From: UBA7446 sp049596455
Lineage (GTDB): Bacteria > Bacteroidota > Bacteroidia > Flavobacteriales > Flavobacteriaceae
NCBI GenBank assembly: GCA_049596455.1
Contig: JBMYLP010000007.1
Span: 7,275-71,274 of the forward strand
Reading direction: 5' to 3'
DNA length: 64,000 nucleotides
In this document: positions 16,633 through 27,300 of the stretch, piece by piece
How the letters are laid out: every line of letters starts with the position of its first letter
How positions within the stretch are numbered: the first letter of the stretch is position 1
Notes under the pieces: model-generated
The model's database searches: none
Told to the model about the DNA's origin: nothing
Seen by the model: the letters and a program-made list of their open reading frames with translations, nothing else
Translations under genes and position numbers: made by a program

Positions 16633-18435
16633 TTAAAAACAATAAGTATTTTCAGCAGCTAGTTTTTCCGCCACTTTATTTCGCAGTGCAATTACGTTTG
16701 GATATTCCACATACTTGGTATAACGCTTAAGCCCCATCAGCAATGCTTTTTGCTCGTCGCCTTCGGCAAATCCAAGAATGGCTTCACGCCCTTTGGCAGT
16801 GATTTTTTCTGTGGCCTCAAACAAATACAACTGACTTAGTGCCACTTGATATTCTTGCGCCTCAAGTCCGTAGGTATCCACGTTTTTCTCTGCCCGTAAC
16901 AGTGCAGATTCTGCCATATAAATCTCTATCAAAATATCGGCAACCGCCAATAGTAATTGTTGGTGGTGTTCTAGTTCAGTACCGTATTTCTGTACACCTG
17001 CGCCCGCAATCATCAAAAACACTTTTTTAAGATTTTTAAGCACATGCTTTTCTTGGCTCAATGGCTTTGAAAAGTCTGGAATAGCAAAATCAGGGATACC
17101 CAATAATTCCTCGCCCACAGCCGTAGCAGGTCCAATCAAATCCAATTGTCCTTTCATGGCTTTTTTAATTAACATACCTACGCTAAGTATTCGGTTTATT
17201 TCGTTTGTTCCTTCGTAAATACGAGCAATCCGTGCATCGCGCCAAGCGGTTTCCATTGGCGCATCTGCAGAAAAGCCCATACCTCCAAAAATCTGAACGC
17301 CCTCATCTGCAGTGTTTTGCATATCCTCAGAACAAGCCACTTTCAAAATAGAACATTCAATCACGTATTCTTCCACGCCTTTTAACTCCGCCTCTTGGTG
17401 GCTGTTTCCGGCAGCTTTGCGTAGGGCAATACGGTCTTCAATATCTTTTGCCGCACGGTAACATGCCGATTCACCCGCATAAAGGCTCGTTGCCATAGCG
17501 GCTAATTTTTGCTTAATGGCACCAAACTCTGCAATTGGGGTTTTAAACTGCACACGCTGGGTGGCATATGAGACAGATTCATTTAGGGTGCGACGTTGCC
17601 CGTCAAGTGTAGCTACCGCCAACTTGATACGCCCTATGTTTAGGGCGTTCATGGCAATTTTAAAGCCATTACCACGCTCCGAAAGCATATTTTCTACTGG
17701 CACTTTGGTGTCGCTAAAAAAGACCTGTCGGGTAGAGGAGGCGTGGATACCAAGCTTTTTTTCTTCATCACCCATGCTAATACCGTTTTCAGGGTCGTTG
17801 GGTACAATAAATCCTGTAATGTTCTTATCGTCCTCTATGCGAGCAAAGACAATCATCAAATCGGCGTAGCCTGCATTTGAAATCCATATTTTTTGCCCCG
17901 AAATAAGGTAGTGTGAACCGTCTTCCGAAAGCACGGCTTTGGTTTTACCACTATTAGCATCCGAACCTGCAGTTGGCTCGGTCAAGCAATAGCAACCAAT
18001 CCACTCGCCCGAAGCTAATTTGGGTACGTATTTTTTCTTTTGCTCTTCGTTTCCATAAAGCACAATGGGCATGGTGCCTATCCCTGTATGCGCACCAAAA
18101 GCTGTAGACAACGACCCCGATGCACCAGAAATATATTCGCACACTAACATGGTATCCACAAAGCCCATTCCCAATCCACCGTAAGCCTCTGGAACACTCA
18201 CACCCAAAAAGCCCATTTCACCAATTTTACGCATGAGCTCAAAGGTGTAATCGTAATCTTTGCTTTCAAAGCGTTCACGAGCAGGCCATACATCCCGATC
18301 AACAAATTCTTGAATGGCTTCGCGCATCATGCGCTGCTCTTCGTTAAATTCCTCAGGGGTAAACACATCTGCAGCTTGCGTTTCCTGCAAGATAAATGCG
18401 CCTCCACGAGTCAGTTTTCGTTCTACTGTTTCCAT
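16633..18435 (-). CDS. fadE: Acyl-CoA dehydrogenase (FadE-type)
   Basis: The flavoenzyme catalyses the first step of fatty-acid beta-oxidation. The 600-residue length matches the long form with an extra C-terminal helical domain, as in Bacillus subtilis FadE. Visible are the N-terminal helical domain (FNEEQRMMREAIQEFVDRDV), the FAD/substrate strand CYCLTEPTAGSDA, WISNAGYADLMIVFA, and the catalytic region ARIYEGTNEINR. It is last in the minus-strand order synthetase, MarR, fadN, fadA, fadE. It starts 10 bases after fadA, so it is surely co-transcribed. Confidence 0.95.
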   Translation of the reverse strand: METVERKLTRGGAFILQETQAADVFTPEEFNEEQRMMREAIQEFVDRDVWPARERFESKDYDYTFELMRKIGEMGFLGVSVPEAYGGLGMGFVDTMLVCEYISGASGSLSTAFGAHTGIGTMPIVLYGNEEQKKKYVPKLASGEWIGCYCLTEPTAGSDANSGKTKAVLSEDGSHYLISGQKIWISNAGYADLMIVFARIEDDKNITGFIVPNDPENGISMGDEEKKLGIHASSTRQVFFSDTKVPVENMLSERGNGFKIAMNALNIGRIKLAVATLDGQRRTLNESVSYATQRVQFKTPIAEFGAIKQKLAAMATSLYAGESACYRAAKDIEDRIALRKAAGNSHQEAELKGVEEYVIECSILKVACSEDMQNTADEGVQIFGGMGFSADAPMETAWRDARIARIYEGTNEINRILSVGMLIKKAMKGQLDLIGPATAVGEELLGIPDFAIPDFSKPLSQEKHVLKNLKKVFLMIAGAGVQKYGTELEHHQQLLLAVADILIEIYMAESALLRAEKNVDTYGLEAQEYQVALSQLYLFEATEKITAKGREAILGFAEGDEQKALLMGLKRYTKYVEYPNVIALRNKVAEKLAAENTYCF

Positions 18436-18445
18436 AATTTAAAGT

Positions 18446-19624
18446 TTAAATTCGTTCAAAAATTCCTGCTGCACCTTGCCCAGTACCCACGCACATGGTT
18501 ACCATGCCGTATTTGTTTTTTCTCTTTTTCATTTCGTCAAAAAGCTGTACCGAAAGCTTAGCCCCAGTACACCCAAGTGGGTGTCCAAGTGCAATGGCAC
18601 CGCCATTTACGTTTATGATATCGGGATTTAACCCCAACGTCCGTATAACGGCTAATGACTGCGAGGCAAAGGCTTCGTTTAGTTCAATTAATTCTATATC
18701 TTCTTGCTTCATTCCAGCTTGTTTGAGCGCTTTTGGAATGGCTGCTACAGGTCCAATACCCATAATGCGAGGCGGAACTCCTGCAGCGGCATAACTAACC
18801 ATTCGGGCAATGGGTGTCACGCCTAACTCCTTCACCATGTCCTCGCTCATCACTAGTACCATGGCAGCGCCATCGCTTGTTTGTGAGGCATTTCCTGCCG
18901 TAACCGAACCTCCGTTGGCAAACACAGGGCGCAGTTTTGCTAGTTTTTCTAGGGCGGTATCAGCACGCGGACCTTCATCGGTGTCTACCACGTAACTCCG
19001 TGTTTTTTTGGTGTTACCCTCTAAATAGGTTTCCTCAATATGGATGGGAACAATTTGCTCTTTAAAAGCCCCATTTTCAATGGCGGCAAGTGCTTTTTGA
19101 TGCGATGCGTATGAAAATGCGTCTTGGTCTTCTCTTGAGATATTGTATTCTTTAGCTACGGCTTCGGCAGTAAGTCCCATACCCCAATAATAGTCCTCGT
19201 TCCCTTTTTTTACCACATCATAATCGGGTACAGGTTTATATCCACCAAACGGAATATAGCTCATGCTTTCAGAACCACCTGCAATGATGCAGTCTGCCAT
19301 TCCCGATTGGATTTTGGCGGTTGCCATGGCAATGGTTTCCAGTCCCGATGCGCAGTAACGGTTTACGGTTACACCCGGAACTTCATCGGTTTCCAATCCC
19401 ATAAGAGAAATCAGTCGAGCCATATTTAACCCTTGTTCAGCTTCAGGCATGGCATTTCCAACAATCACATCGTCGATGCGCTTTTTATCTAATTCTGGGA
19501 TAGCATTCATCAAATGCGCAACCGTTTCGGCTGCGAGTTCATCGGGGCGCTTAAAGCGGAAAAGTCCCCGAGGTGCTTTTCCAACGGCGGTGCGATAGGC
19601 ACGAACAATATAAGCTGTTTTCAT
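18446..19624 (-). CDS. fadA: Acetyl-CoA acyltransferase (thiolase)
   Basis: Thiolase cleaves 3-ketoacyl-CoA to acetyl-CoA and a shortened acyl-CoA. The acylated cysteine is in VNRYCASGLETIAMA, the histidine region in NEAFASQSLA and the second cysteine in HPLGCTGAKLS, ending in MCVGTGQGAAGIFERI. The start is taken at ATG 19624 (MKTAYIVRAYRTAVGK), giving 392 residues. The longer frame from 19696 would run back into fadN. Only 2 bases separate it from the fadN stop, so the two subunits of the beta-oxidation complex are translated together. Confidence 0.95.
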   Translation of the reverse strand: MKTAYIVRAYRTAVGKAPRGLFRFKRPDELAAETVAHLMNAIPELDKKRIDDVIVGNAMPEAEQGLNMARLISLMGLETDEVPGVTVNRYCASGLETIAMATAKIQSGMADCIIAGGSESMSYIPFGGYKPVPDYDVVKKGNEDYYWGMGLTAEAVAKEYNISREDQDAFSYASHQKALAAIENGAFKEQIVPIHIEETYLEGNTKKTRSYVVDTDEGPRADTALEKLAKLRPVFANGGSVTAGNASQTSDGAAMVLVMSEDMVKELGVTPIARMVSYAAAGVPPRIMGIGPVAAIPKALKQAGMKQEDIELIELNEAFASQSLAVIRTLGLNPDIINVNGGAIALGHPLGCTGAKLSVQLFDEMKKRKNKYGMVTMCVGTGQGAAGIFERI

Positions 19625-19626
19625 AG

Positions 19627-22029
19627 TTAATTTCGTAAAGGTTTTCCTGTTTTTAGCATATGTTGTATGCGTTCCAATGTTTTTCGTTCGGCACAAAGCG
19701 ACAAAAACGCCTCACGCTCAATTTCCAATAAATAGCGTTCGCTGACCTTTGTGGCTTGCGACAAATCGCCACCCGCCATGACGTATGCCAGTTTGTTGGC
19801 AATTTTTTGGTCGTATTCAGAAATGTAATGTCCTGCTTCCATGCTATCTGTTCCTACCAAAAACATGCCTAAAGCCTGTTTTCCAAGAACTTTAATATCT
19901 GTACGTTGTTGTGGTTTTGTGTATCCACGCTGTGCCATCAATAGGGCTTCCTGTTTGGCAATACTGAGTTGTCGTTTGCTATCTACCACCACCGTGTCTT
20001 TTCCTTTTTGAAGTACGCCAAAATCAAACGCCTCGTAACCTGAAGTAGCCACTTTTGCCATACCAATAGCAAGGAAATATTCTTGTAGTACGTTTAGCTC
20101 AACATCATTTTTGCGGAAGGTGTCTGCAGCGCGAAGGGTCATTTCTTTGGAGCCACCACCACCAGGAATTACCCCGACGCCAAACTCTACTAACCCAATA
20201 TAGGTTTCTGCCGCAGCAACAACCTTATCGGCGTGCATGGAGAGTTCACAGCCCCCACCAAGGGTAAGCCCGTGTGGTGCAGCCACCGTAGGAATACTGG
20301 AATAGCGCATGCGCATCATGGTATCTTGGAAGTATTTAATAGCCATGTTAAGCTCATCGTACTCTTGCTCAACCGCCATCATAAAAATCATACCCAAATT
20401 GGCACCAGCAGAAAAATTGGCTCCGTTGTTACCCACCACAACGCCTTCGTAGCCTTCTTCTGCCAAATCAATACCTTTATTGATGCCTTGTAATACGCCA
20501 GCGCCAATGGTGTTCATTTTGGAGTGAAATTCGATATTCAAAATACCATCGCCAATGTTAATAACCGAACAATCTTTGTTTTGCCAAATGGTTTTATTCT
20601 CGCGGACATTATCCAAAATAATAAAAGCATCCTGTCCAGGAATCGGAACAAATTCCGCTTTGCTGATATTGTAATAGTGTTTTTTGTTTTCTTTGAGTTG
20701 ATAAAATCCATCTGCTTTGGTAGCAAGTGTTTCAATCCAAGGTGCTACGGGTTGTCCAGCTTCCTTAATTAATTCAATTCCTGTTGCCAACCCAACAGCA
20801 TCCCACAACTCAAATGGTCCGTGTTCCCAACCAAAACCAGCTTTCATGGCTTCGTCAATATGGTACAATTCATCTGCAATCTCAGGAATTCTAAATTGTA
20901 CATAGGCAAAAGTTTCGCCAAGTACCTGTCTGTAAAATGTTGCGGCTTTGTCTTTGCCTTTGACTAAAACAGGGAAGCGTTCTGAAACGCTATCAATGGG
21001 TTTTGTTTTTTCTAGCGTAGCAAAAGATACTTTTTTCTTAGCTCGATAGGTCATGGTATTTAAGTCCAACACCTGAATTTCAGACTTCCCATCTTTGGTG
21101 GTTACTTTTTTATAAAATCCTTGTCCAGATTTACTCCCCAACCACTTTTCATCCATCATTTTTTGGATAAAGTCTGGCAATACAAAAATAGCTCGCCGCT
21201 CATCGTCTGGGCAGTTTTCATGAAGTCCGTTGGCAACATGAACAAGCGTGTCAAGTCCAACAACATCAACGGTTCTGAAAGTAGCCGATTTTGGACGTCC
21301 CATCACAGGGCCAGTGAGTTTGTCCACTTCCTCTACCGTGAGTTCCATTGTTTTCATTTGATGAAACAGACTTTGAATGCAAAAAATCCCCACTCTGTTT
21401 CCAATAAATGCAGGCGTGTCTTTAGCCAACACCGCAGATTTTCCTAAAAATCGACTGCCGTAGTCCATCAGAAAATCCACGACTTCGGGTTTGCAGTTTG
21501 GTCCTGGGATTACTTCAAAAAGTTTTAAATAGCGCGGTGGATTAAAAAAGTGTGTTACCGTAAAGTGTTGTTGAAAATCTGCTGACCTTCCTTCGTTCAT
21601 ATACTTTATTGGAATTCCCGAGGTATTTGAGCTTACTAGTGTTCCAGGTGTTCGGAATTTTTCCACTTGCTCGAATACAATTTTTTTGATGTCTAATCGC
21701 TCCACGACTACTTCAATAATCCAATCTACATCTGCAATTTTGGACATATCGTCCTCAAAATTTCCTGTTTTGATGCGGTCACTAAAAGACGCGTGATACA
21801 AAGGTGCTGGTTTGCTTTTTACTGCTTTGGTAAGGTTTTCGTTCACTATACGATTGCGCACTTTTGGATGTGAAGTGTCCATGCCTTTAGCTTTTTCAGC
21901 ATCGTTCGGCTCTTTGGGCACAATATCCAACAGCAGTACTTCAGCTCCGATATTGGCAAAATGGCAAGCAATACCCGCCCCCATGATACCAGAGCCTAAA
22001 ACCGCTACTTTATGTATTCTTCTTTTCAT
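19627..22029 (-). CDS. fadN: 3-hydroxyacyl-CoA dehydrogenase/enoyl-CoA hydratase
   Basis: The fused enzyme carries out hydration and the NAD-dependent oxidation of beta-oxidation. The dehydrogenase half comes first: Rossmann loop VLGSGIMGAGIACHF at the N-terminus and the 3HCDH C-terminal domain (about 200-430). The hydratase half follows (about 470-700), with GLTLGGGCELSMHAD and GLVEFGVGVIPGGGG holding the two catalytic glutamates. This order is that of Bacillus FadN, the reverse of E. coli FadB. Its ATG overlaps the MarR gene by 4 bases. Length is 800 residues. Confidence 0.95.
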   Translation of the reverse strand: MKRRIHKVAVLGSGIMGAGIACHFANIGAEVLLLDIVPKEPNDAEKAKGMDTSHPKVRNRIVNENLTKAVKSKPAPLYHASFSDRIKTGNFEDDMSKIADVDWIIEVVVERLDIKKIVFEQVEKFRTPGTLVSSNTSGIPIKYMNEGRSADFQQHFTVTHFFNPPRYLKLFEVIPGPNCKPEVVDFLMDYGSRFLGKSAVLAKDTPAFIGNRVGIFCIQSLFHQMKTMELTVEEVDKLTGPVMGRPKSATFRTVDVVGLDTLVHVANGLHENCPDDERRAIFVLPDFIQKMMDEKWLGSKSGQGFYKKVTTKDGKSEIQVLDLNTMTYRAKKKVSFATLEKTKPIDSVSERFPVLVKGKDKAATFYRQVLGETFAYVQFRIPEIADELYHIDEAMKAGFGWEHGPFELWDAVGLATGIELIKEAGQPVAPWIETLATKADGFYQLKENKKHYYNISKAEFVPIPGQDAFIILDNVRENKTIWQNKDCSVINIGDGILNIEFHSKMNTIGAGVLQGINKGIDLAEEGYEGVVVGNNGANFSAGANLGMIFMMAVEQEYDELNMAIKYFQDTMMRMRYSSIPTVAAPHGLTLGGGCELSMHADKVVAAAETYIGLVEFGVGVIPGGGGSKEMTLRAADTFRKNDVELNVLQEYFLAIGMAKVATSGYEAFDFGVLQKGKDTVVVDSKRQLSIAKQEALLMAQRGYTKPQQRTDIKVLGKQALGMFLVGTDSMEAGHYISEYDQKIANKLAYVMAGGDLSQATKVSERYLLEIEREAFLSLCAERKTLERIQHMLKTGKPLRN

Positions 22030-22475
22030 TTGTCATAAATATTTTTGGATTGGATGAGTTCAATAATGGTTTCAGAAACTTCTCGAAAAACCTCAAGTTT
22101 TTTTTCACCAACACGTTCTTCAATTTGTTTGTTAAATTGGAGTACAAGCGATTTTGAAAAATCTCTTTTTTCTAAACCAAGGGGTGTTAACTTAAGCAAC
22201 ACACTGCGCCCATCGTCTGGATTTGGCACACGTTCAATAAGGCCTTTTTCTTCCAGTGTCTTTAGGGTTCGTGAAAGACTTGTAGCTTCCATGCCCATTT
22301 TGGGTGCAATGGCAGTTGAAGGAGTTCCGTGAACCGGGTCAATAGAAAGCAACGCCAAACCAGAAGCCATAGTGGTATCGTGTTTGGATGCTTCCTCGTT
22401 GTACATTTTGGCAATGGTCTGCCAGGTTGCCCGATAGAGTGCATCAATGGTTGGGTACGAAGTGGTTACTTGCAT
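22026..22475 (-). CDS. MarR-family transcriptional regulator
   Basis: A 149-residue winged-helix regulator. The recognition region MEATSLSRTLKTLEEKGLIERV and the wing PNPDDGRSVLLKLTPLG are classic MarR. The start is ATG 22475 (MQVTTSYPTID). The longer frame from 22505 is a GTG start lying inside the palindrome described at 22490-22519. The position between the synthetase and fadN, and the ATGA overlap with fadN, suggest it controls this operon, plausibly sensing acyl-CoA or fatty acid. That ligand is inference. Confidence 0.92.
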   Translation of the reverse strand: MQVTTSYPTIDALYRATWQTIAKMYNEEASKHDTTMASGLALLSIDPVHGTPSTAIAPKMGMEATSLSRTLKTLEEKGLIERVPNPDDGRSVLLKLTPLGLEKRDFSKSLVLQFNKQIEERVGEKKLEVFREVSETIIELIQSKNIYDK

Positions 22476-22489
22476 ACTCCAAACATACA

Positions 22490-22519
22490 AAAAAATACTA
22501 TGCACGCATAGTATTTTTT
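22490..22519 (-). promoter_or_regulatory. Perfect 14-bp inverted repeat, candidate MarR operator
   Basis: AAAAAATACTATGC (22490-22503) and its exact complement (22506-22519) are separated by two bases. The core ATACTATGC-AC-GCATAGTAT is a 20-base palindrome of the size bound by MarR dimers. It lies 15 bases before the MarR ATG and touches the stop codon of the upstream synthetase. The A/T-rich flanks could also form a weak hairpin terminator for the synthetase, but the stem is poor in G/C. Confidence 0.65.
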
Positions 22520-24290
22520 ATAAATCGTAAATTGAATTAAAAAGTGCTTTGTATTTTTCTTTGATGCTTCTGCGCTTTAGTTTCATTGTTGGCGTTAGAT
22601 GTCCATCCTCAACAGACCACACATCAGGAGTAACACGAATTTCTTTGATTTTTTCCCACTTCCCAAAGCGTTCGTTTATCTTATTAACTTCATCAAATAT
22701 TTTTGTGCACACTTTTTCATTTTCGCTCCAAGACGCTCCTTTTGCTAACGTAATTCCTTTTTTTGCTGCCCATGATTCAACAACTTCAAAATTAGGTTGA
22801 ATGAGTGCAGCTGGAAACTTTTGCCCTTCGCCAACAACCATAATTTGATCAATAAAAACCGACTGTTTCATGGCATTTTCAATTACCTGAGGAGCAATAT
22901 ATTTTCCACCAGAAGTTTTGAACATTTCTTTTTTGCGGTCGGTGATTTTTAAAAATCCGTCTTCATCAATTACGCCAATATCTCCCGTATGGAAATAGCC
23001 ATTTTTGAGTACCTCGTCGGTTTTTTCTTTGTCTTTGTAATACCCCAACATGACGTTTGGACCTTTGCATAAAATTTCTCCGTCTTCGGCAATTTTAACA
23101 GTAACACCACTGATAACAGGACCAACTGACCCAATGCGCATTTGCCCATTTCGAAGATCATTTACAGAAATTACAGGAGAGGTTTCAGTAAGACCATAGC
23201 CTTCGGCAACGGTCATTCCCGCTGCGGTAAACACCCGTGCCAATCTAGGTTGTAAAGCAGCACTTCCCGAGGCAATTAATTCTAATTTTCCGCCTAACGC
23301 CTCTTTCCATTTACTAAAAATAAGCTTTCGAGCAAGTTTAAGTTGCATCTCGTACCACCATCCGTTTTGTCCGTATGGCTCATATCGAAGTCCCAAACCT
23401 ACTGCCCAGTAGAATAGTTTTTGTTTGATACCCGAAAGTTCAGCGCCCCGCGCATAAATTTTATCGTATAGTTTTTCTAAAAGACGTGGTACAGCAGTCA
23501 TCACAATAGGTTTCACTTCTTTGAGGTTATCTCCTATGGTTTCGAGCGACTCTGCAAAATAAATCCGTGTTCCAGAATAGACATATAAGTATAAAAGCAT
23601 GCGCTCATAAATGTGACAGAGTGGTAAAAAACTCAACGCTTTTGCCTCGCCGTAAGTTAGCGGAAGGCGCTCTTGACTTGCAATAACATTACTTACAATA
23701 TTGTTGTGACTCAGCATCACACCTTTAGGTTTTCCTGTAGTACCCGAAGTGTAAATAATGGTTGCCAAGTCTTCGGACTTAATTGTAGTTTTTCGGGCTT
23801 CGATCTCTTTGGTTTGTGCTTTTGTTGGTTTTTTTGAAAGCAGCGATTCGAAATGATCACATCCTTTGATTTTGTCAAAGCTATACACGCCTTTGAGGTT
23901 AGGACACTGTGACTCAATGGCACGAACTTTTTCCAATACTTCTTTGTCCGACACAAAACAATACGTTGCCTCTGCGTGGTTTAAAATATATGCATAGTCT
24001 TCAGATGAAATGGTGGGATATATGGGGATATTGATGGCACCAATTTGCGACATACCAAAATCGGCTAGCACCCATTCTGTGCGATTTGTAGAGGAAATCA
24101 TAGCGATTTTATCACCCGCTGCAACATCCAAATTCAACAATCCTGCGCTGCATCTGTCGCCTTGTTCTTTTATTTCTTCTGTTGAAAGACCAACCCATTT
24201 TCCTTTGACTTTAGAATTTACCGCATGGTCTAGTGAGCGGTGTTCTGCCATTAAATCGATAAAATCAAAAAGCCGTTTTGGTGTTTTCAT
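22518..24290 (-). CDS. Long-chain acyl-CoA synthetase (AMP-forming)
   Basis: The enzyme activates fatty acids with ATP and CoA for beta-oxidation. The 590-residue length fits long-chain synthetases. The P-loop-like motif IIYTSGTTGKPKGVMLSHNN, the AMP-binding GYGLTETSP, HTGDIGVIDEDGFLKITDRKKE and the C-terminal catalytic-lysine region (HLTPTMKLKRRSIKEKY) are visible. It begins the fad cluster, and the palindrome at its stop separates it from the MarR gene. The likely first gene position and a separate 13-base palindrome before it (24309-24321) suggest its own regulation. Confidence 0.93.
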   Translation of the reverse strand: MKTPKRLFDFIDLMAEHRSLDHAVNSKVKGKWVGLSTEEIKEQGDRCSAGLLNLDVAAGDKIAMISSTNRTEWVLADFGMSQIGAINIPIYPTISSEDYAYILNHAEATYCFVSDKEVLEKVRAIESQCPNLKGVYSFDKIKGCDHFESLLSKKPTKAQTKEIEARKTTIKSEDLATIIYTSGTTGKPKGVMLSHNNIVSNVIASQERLPLTYGEAKALSFLPLCHIYERMLLYLYVYSGTRIYFAESLETIGDNLKEVKPIVMTAVPRLLEKLYDKIYARGAELSGIKQKLFYWAVGLGLRYEPYGQNGWWYEMQLKLARKLIFSKWKEALGGKLELIASGSAALQPRLARVFTAAGMTVAEGYGLTETSPVISVNDLRNGQMRIGSVGPVISGVTVKIAEDGEILCKGPNVMLGYYKDKEKTDEVLKNGYFHTGDIGVIDEDGFLKITDRKKEMFKTSGGKYIAPQVIENAMKQSVFIDQIMVVGEGQKFPAALIQPNFEVVESWAAKKGITLAKGASWSENEKVCTKIFDEVNKINERFGKWEKIKEIRVTPDVWSVEDGHLTPTMKLKRRSIKEKYKALFNSIYDL

Positions 24291-24308
24291 ATACTAATTG
24301 TTTTGCTT

Positions 24309-24321
24309 TGACATCATGTCA
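24309..24321. repeat. TGACATCATGTCA palindrome before the acyl-CoA synthetase
   Basis: Two 6-base arms around a central C lie 18 bases upstream of the synthetase ATG, in the 60-base gap to purL. It could be an operator, but it differs in sequence from the MarR palindrome at 22490-22519. Confidence 0.35.
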
Positions 24322-24350
24322 GTATTCAAAAAAACGATATTTTTTTGATT

Positions 24351-27300
24351 TTACCTACTCGAAATCCAGTTGAAGGCATCTTCAAATGCCAAAATCCATG
24401 GACTTACAGCGTCTTTGCGGTCTTGTGGGTAGTGCCCCCAATTCCATGGAAAAATGGAACGTTCCAAGTGTGGCATCATTACTAAATGACGCCCGTCATC
24501 GCTGCTGAGCATGGCGGTGTTAAAATTAGAACCGTTTGGATTTGAGGGGTAGGTGTCATAGGCATATTTGCCAGAAATGGCATAGGCTTTTTCGTCTTTT
24601 GGGAATACAAACTTCCCTTCGCCATGCGCTGCCCAAATACCTAGTCTGCTGCCTTGCAATTGTTGCAACATAATGGCAGGGGATTTTTCAATTACCACAT
24701 CTGTAAAGATACATTCAAACTTACCAGAGTCGTTGTGTTCCATACGTGGTTTTTCGTCATGATTTGGATGTAAAAGTCCCAATTCAATAAATAATTGACA
24801 CCCATTACAAACACCCAAACTAAGCGTGCCTGGACGGTCAAAAAACGCCTGAATAGCTTGCTGTGCCTTCTCGTTATATTTTATGGTGCCTGCCCACCCT
24901 TTAGCAGAACCCAAAACATCGGAATTTGAAAAACCTCCTACGGCAACAAGAAGTTGTATGTCACTCAAATCTTCTCTACCCGAAGTCAAATCGGTCATAT
25001 GAACATCTTTTACGTCAAAACCTGCCATGTGCATCATATACGCCATTTCACGTTCAGAATTACTTCCTTTTTCACGTAATACCGCTGCCTTTATTCTGCG
25101 CCTTGGAACTGACTTTAGTAGTCCGTCAAAATCTTTTGGGAAGTCGAATTGTAATGGCGTTTTATCAAAAGATTCAAAACGTGCAGCAGCTTTCTTGTTT
25201 CCGCTTTGTTTTTGATCTAATAAATACGAGCTCTTAAACCAATGTCTTCTGTAGGTTGGAACATCAAATTGATACTCTTTTTCATTCCCTTTAACAACCA
25301 ACGTATTTGATTTTGTCAGTTTTCCAATGCGTTCTATCGCAATACCTTTTTTCTTTAATCGGCTTGCGGTTTCGCCTTCCGTTTGGATAAGAATACCCAC
25401 TTGCTCCGAGAGTAAGATTTGTTCAGTGCTATATTCAGATTTTGATAATTTAACATCCAAACCAATACCTTCAGCCGCAAAACACATTTCTAGAAGAGAA
25501 GTGATGAGTCCGCCCGAGCTAATATCATGTCCTGCCGAAATAGTACCTTTTATAAGTTCTTTTTGAATCGCATTAAAAACGGATTTGAAATATTTTGCTT
25601 TTGCAACATCGGGTGCTTGCGCACCAATGGCATTATTGAGTTGCCCAAATGCTGAGCCTCCCAACGCTGCTTTGCAATCCGACAAATCAATGCGATATAC
25701 ATCGCCTCCGCCTAATTTGAGTTCTGGTGTTACCACTTTATCCACAGCATTGGAATGACCTGCCGCAGAAATAATTACCGTACCAGGAGCCAAAACTTCT
25801 TGGTCTTTATATTTCTGTTTCATCGAAAGGGAATCCTTACCTGTTGGTATGTTAATTCCCAACTTAATGGCAAAGTCTGAACAAGCTTTTACAGCTTCAT
25901 AAAGTCGGGCATCTTCACCAGGATTATTGCAAGGCCACATCCAATTTGCAGATAAACTCACCGACGATAATCCTCCCGAAATAGGTGCCCAAATGATATT
26001 GGTCAACGCTTTGGCAATGGCATTTTTACTACCCAAACCAGCATCAATAAGCCCCACAAGAGGCGCATGTCCAATCGATGTTGCCATGCCGTGAACCCCT
26101 TCAAAATCAAGTGCCATTACGCCACAGTTTGCCAACGGCAATTGGTGGGGGCCAACACACTGCTGTTGCGCCACACGCCCTGTAACACAACGATCAACTT
26201 TGTTCGTAAGCCAGTCTTTACAAGCCACCGCTTCAAGCTGGAGTAACCATGCTACACTTTCTTCAAATGATTTTGGCTGGGGTATTTCTGCATAAGTTGT
26301 TGTGCTAGTGCTATCTCGCATGATAGTTTTTGGCGTTTTTCCAAAAAAATCTGAAAGTGCCAAATCGATTGGTGATTGCCCGCTTTTTTCAGAATGCACT
26401 TCAAAGTGGTTGTTTTCTTTGATTTCACCCACTTCAAAAATAGGGGCACGCTCTCTCGCGGCAATTTCGTTTAGTTGCTCAAGTCCGCGCGCATTGGTAA
26501 TAAGTCCCATGCGTTCTTGAGATTCGTTTCCAATAATTTCCTTTGCCGACAAGGTTTGATCCCCAACGGGAAGTTTGTCCAAATCAATAGTCCCACCTAC
26601 TTCTTCGATAAGCTCCGAGAGGCAATTTAGGTGTCCACCAGCTCCGTGATCGTGAATGGAAACAATTGGGTTGTTTTCTGCTTCAACAGCGGCACGAATG
26701 GTGTTTGCAACACGTTTTTGCATTTCAGGATTGGAGCGTTGTACGGCATTTAGTTCAATCCCTGATTCAAAAGCTCCTGTGTCAGCAGAAGATACAGCAG
26801 CACCCCCCATTCCAATACGGTAATTGTCGCCACCCATGACCACAATTTTATCTCCTTTTTTGGGTGTTTTTTTGATGCTTTGCTGCACTTTTCCATAACC
26901 AATTCCCCCGGCAAGCATAATGACTTTGTCAAATCCGATGGTTTGCTTGTTTTCGTTGTGCTCAAAGGTTAGCAGCGACCCCGCAATTAGCGGTTGTCCA
27001 AACTTATTTCCAAAATCGGATGCACCGTTTGACGCTTTTATCAAAATGTCTTCAGGATTTTGGTACAGCCATGGGCGAGGAGGTAGCTTTTCCCAAGGGC
27101 GATTGGCTTCTGTTCGCGGATACGCGGTCATATATACAGCAGTTCCTGCCATGGGAATAGAACCTTGTCCGCCCGCAAGGCGATCTCTAATTTCACCACC
27201 CGATCCTGTGGCTGCGCCATTAAAAGGCTCTACAGTTGTAGGGAAATTGTGGGTTTCGGCTTTTAGTGATAATACAGAAAGAAAAGATTTTTTGGTATAA

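Noticed and set aside
19625..19696. Longer start for the thiolase
   Set aside because: The extra 24 residues would run back over the fadN end and do not look like a thiolase.
22476..22505. Longer start for the MarR gene
   Set aside because: It begins inside the palindrome and adds unrelated hydrophobic residues.
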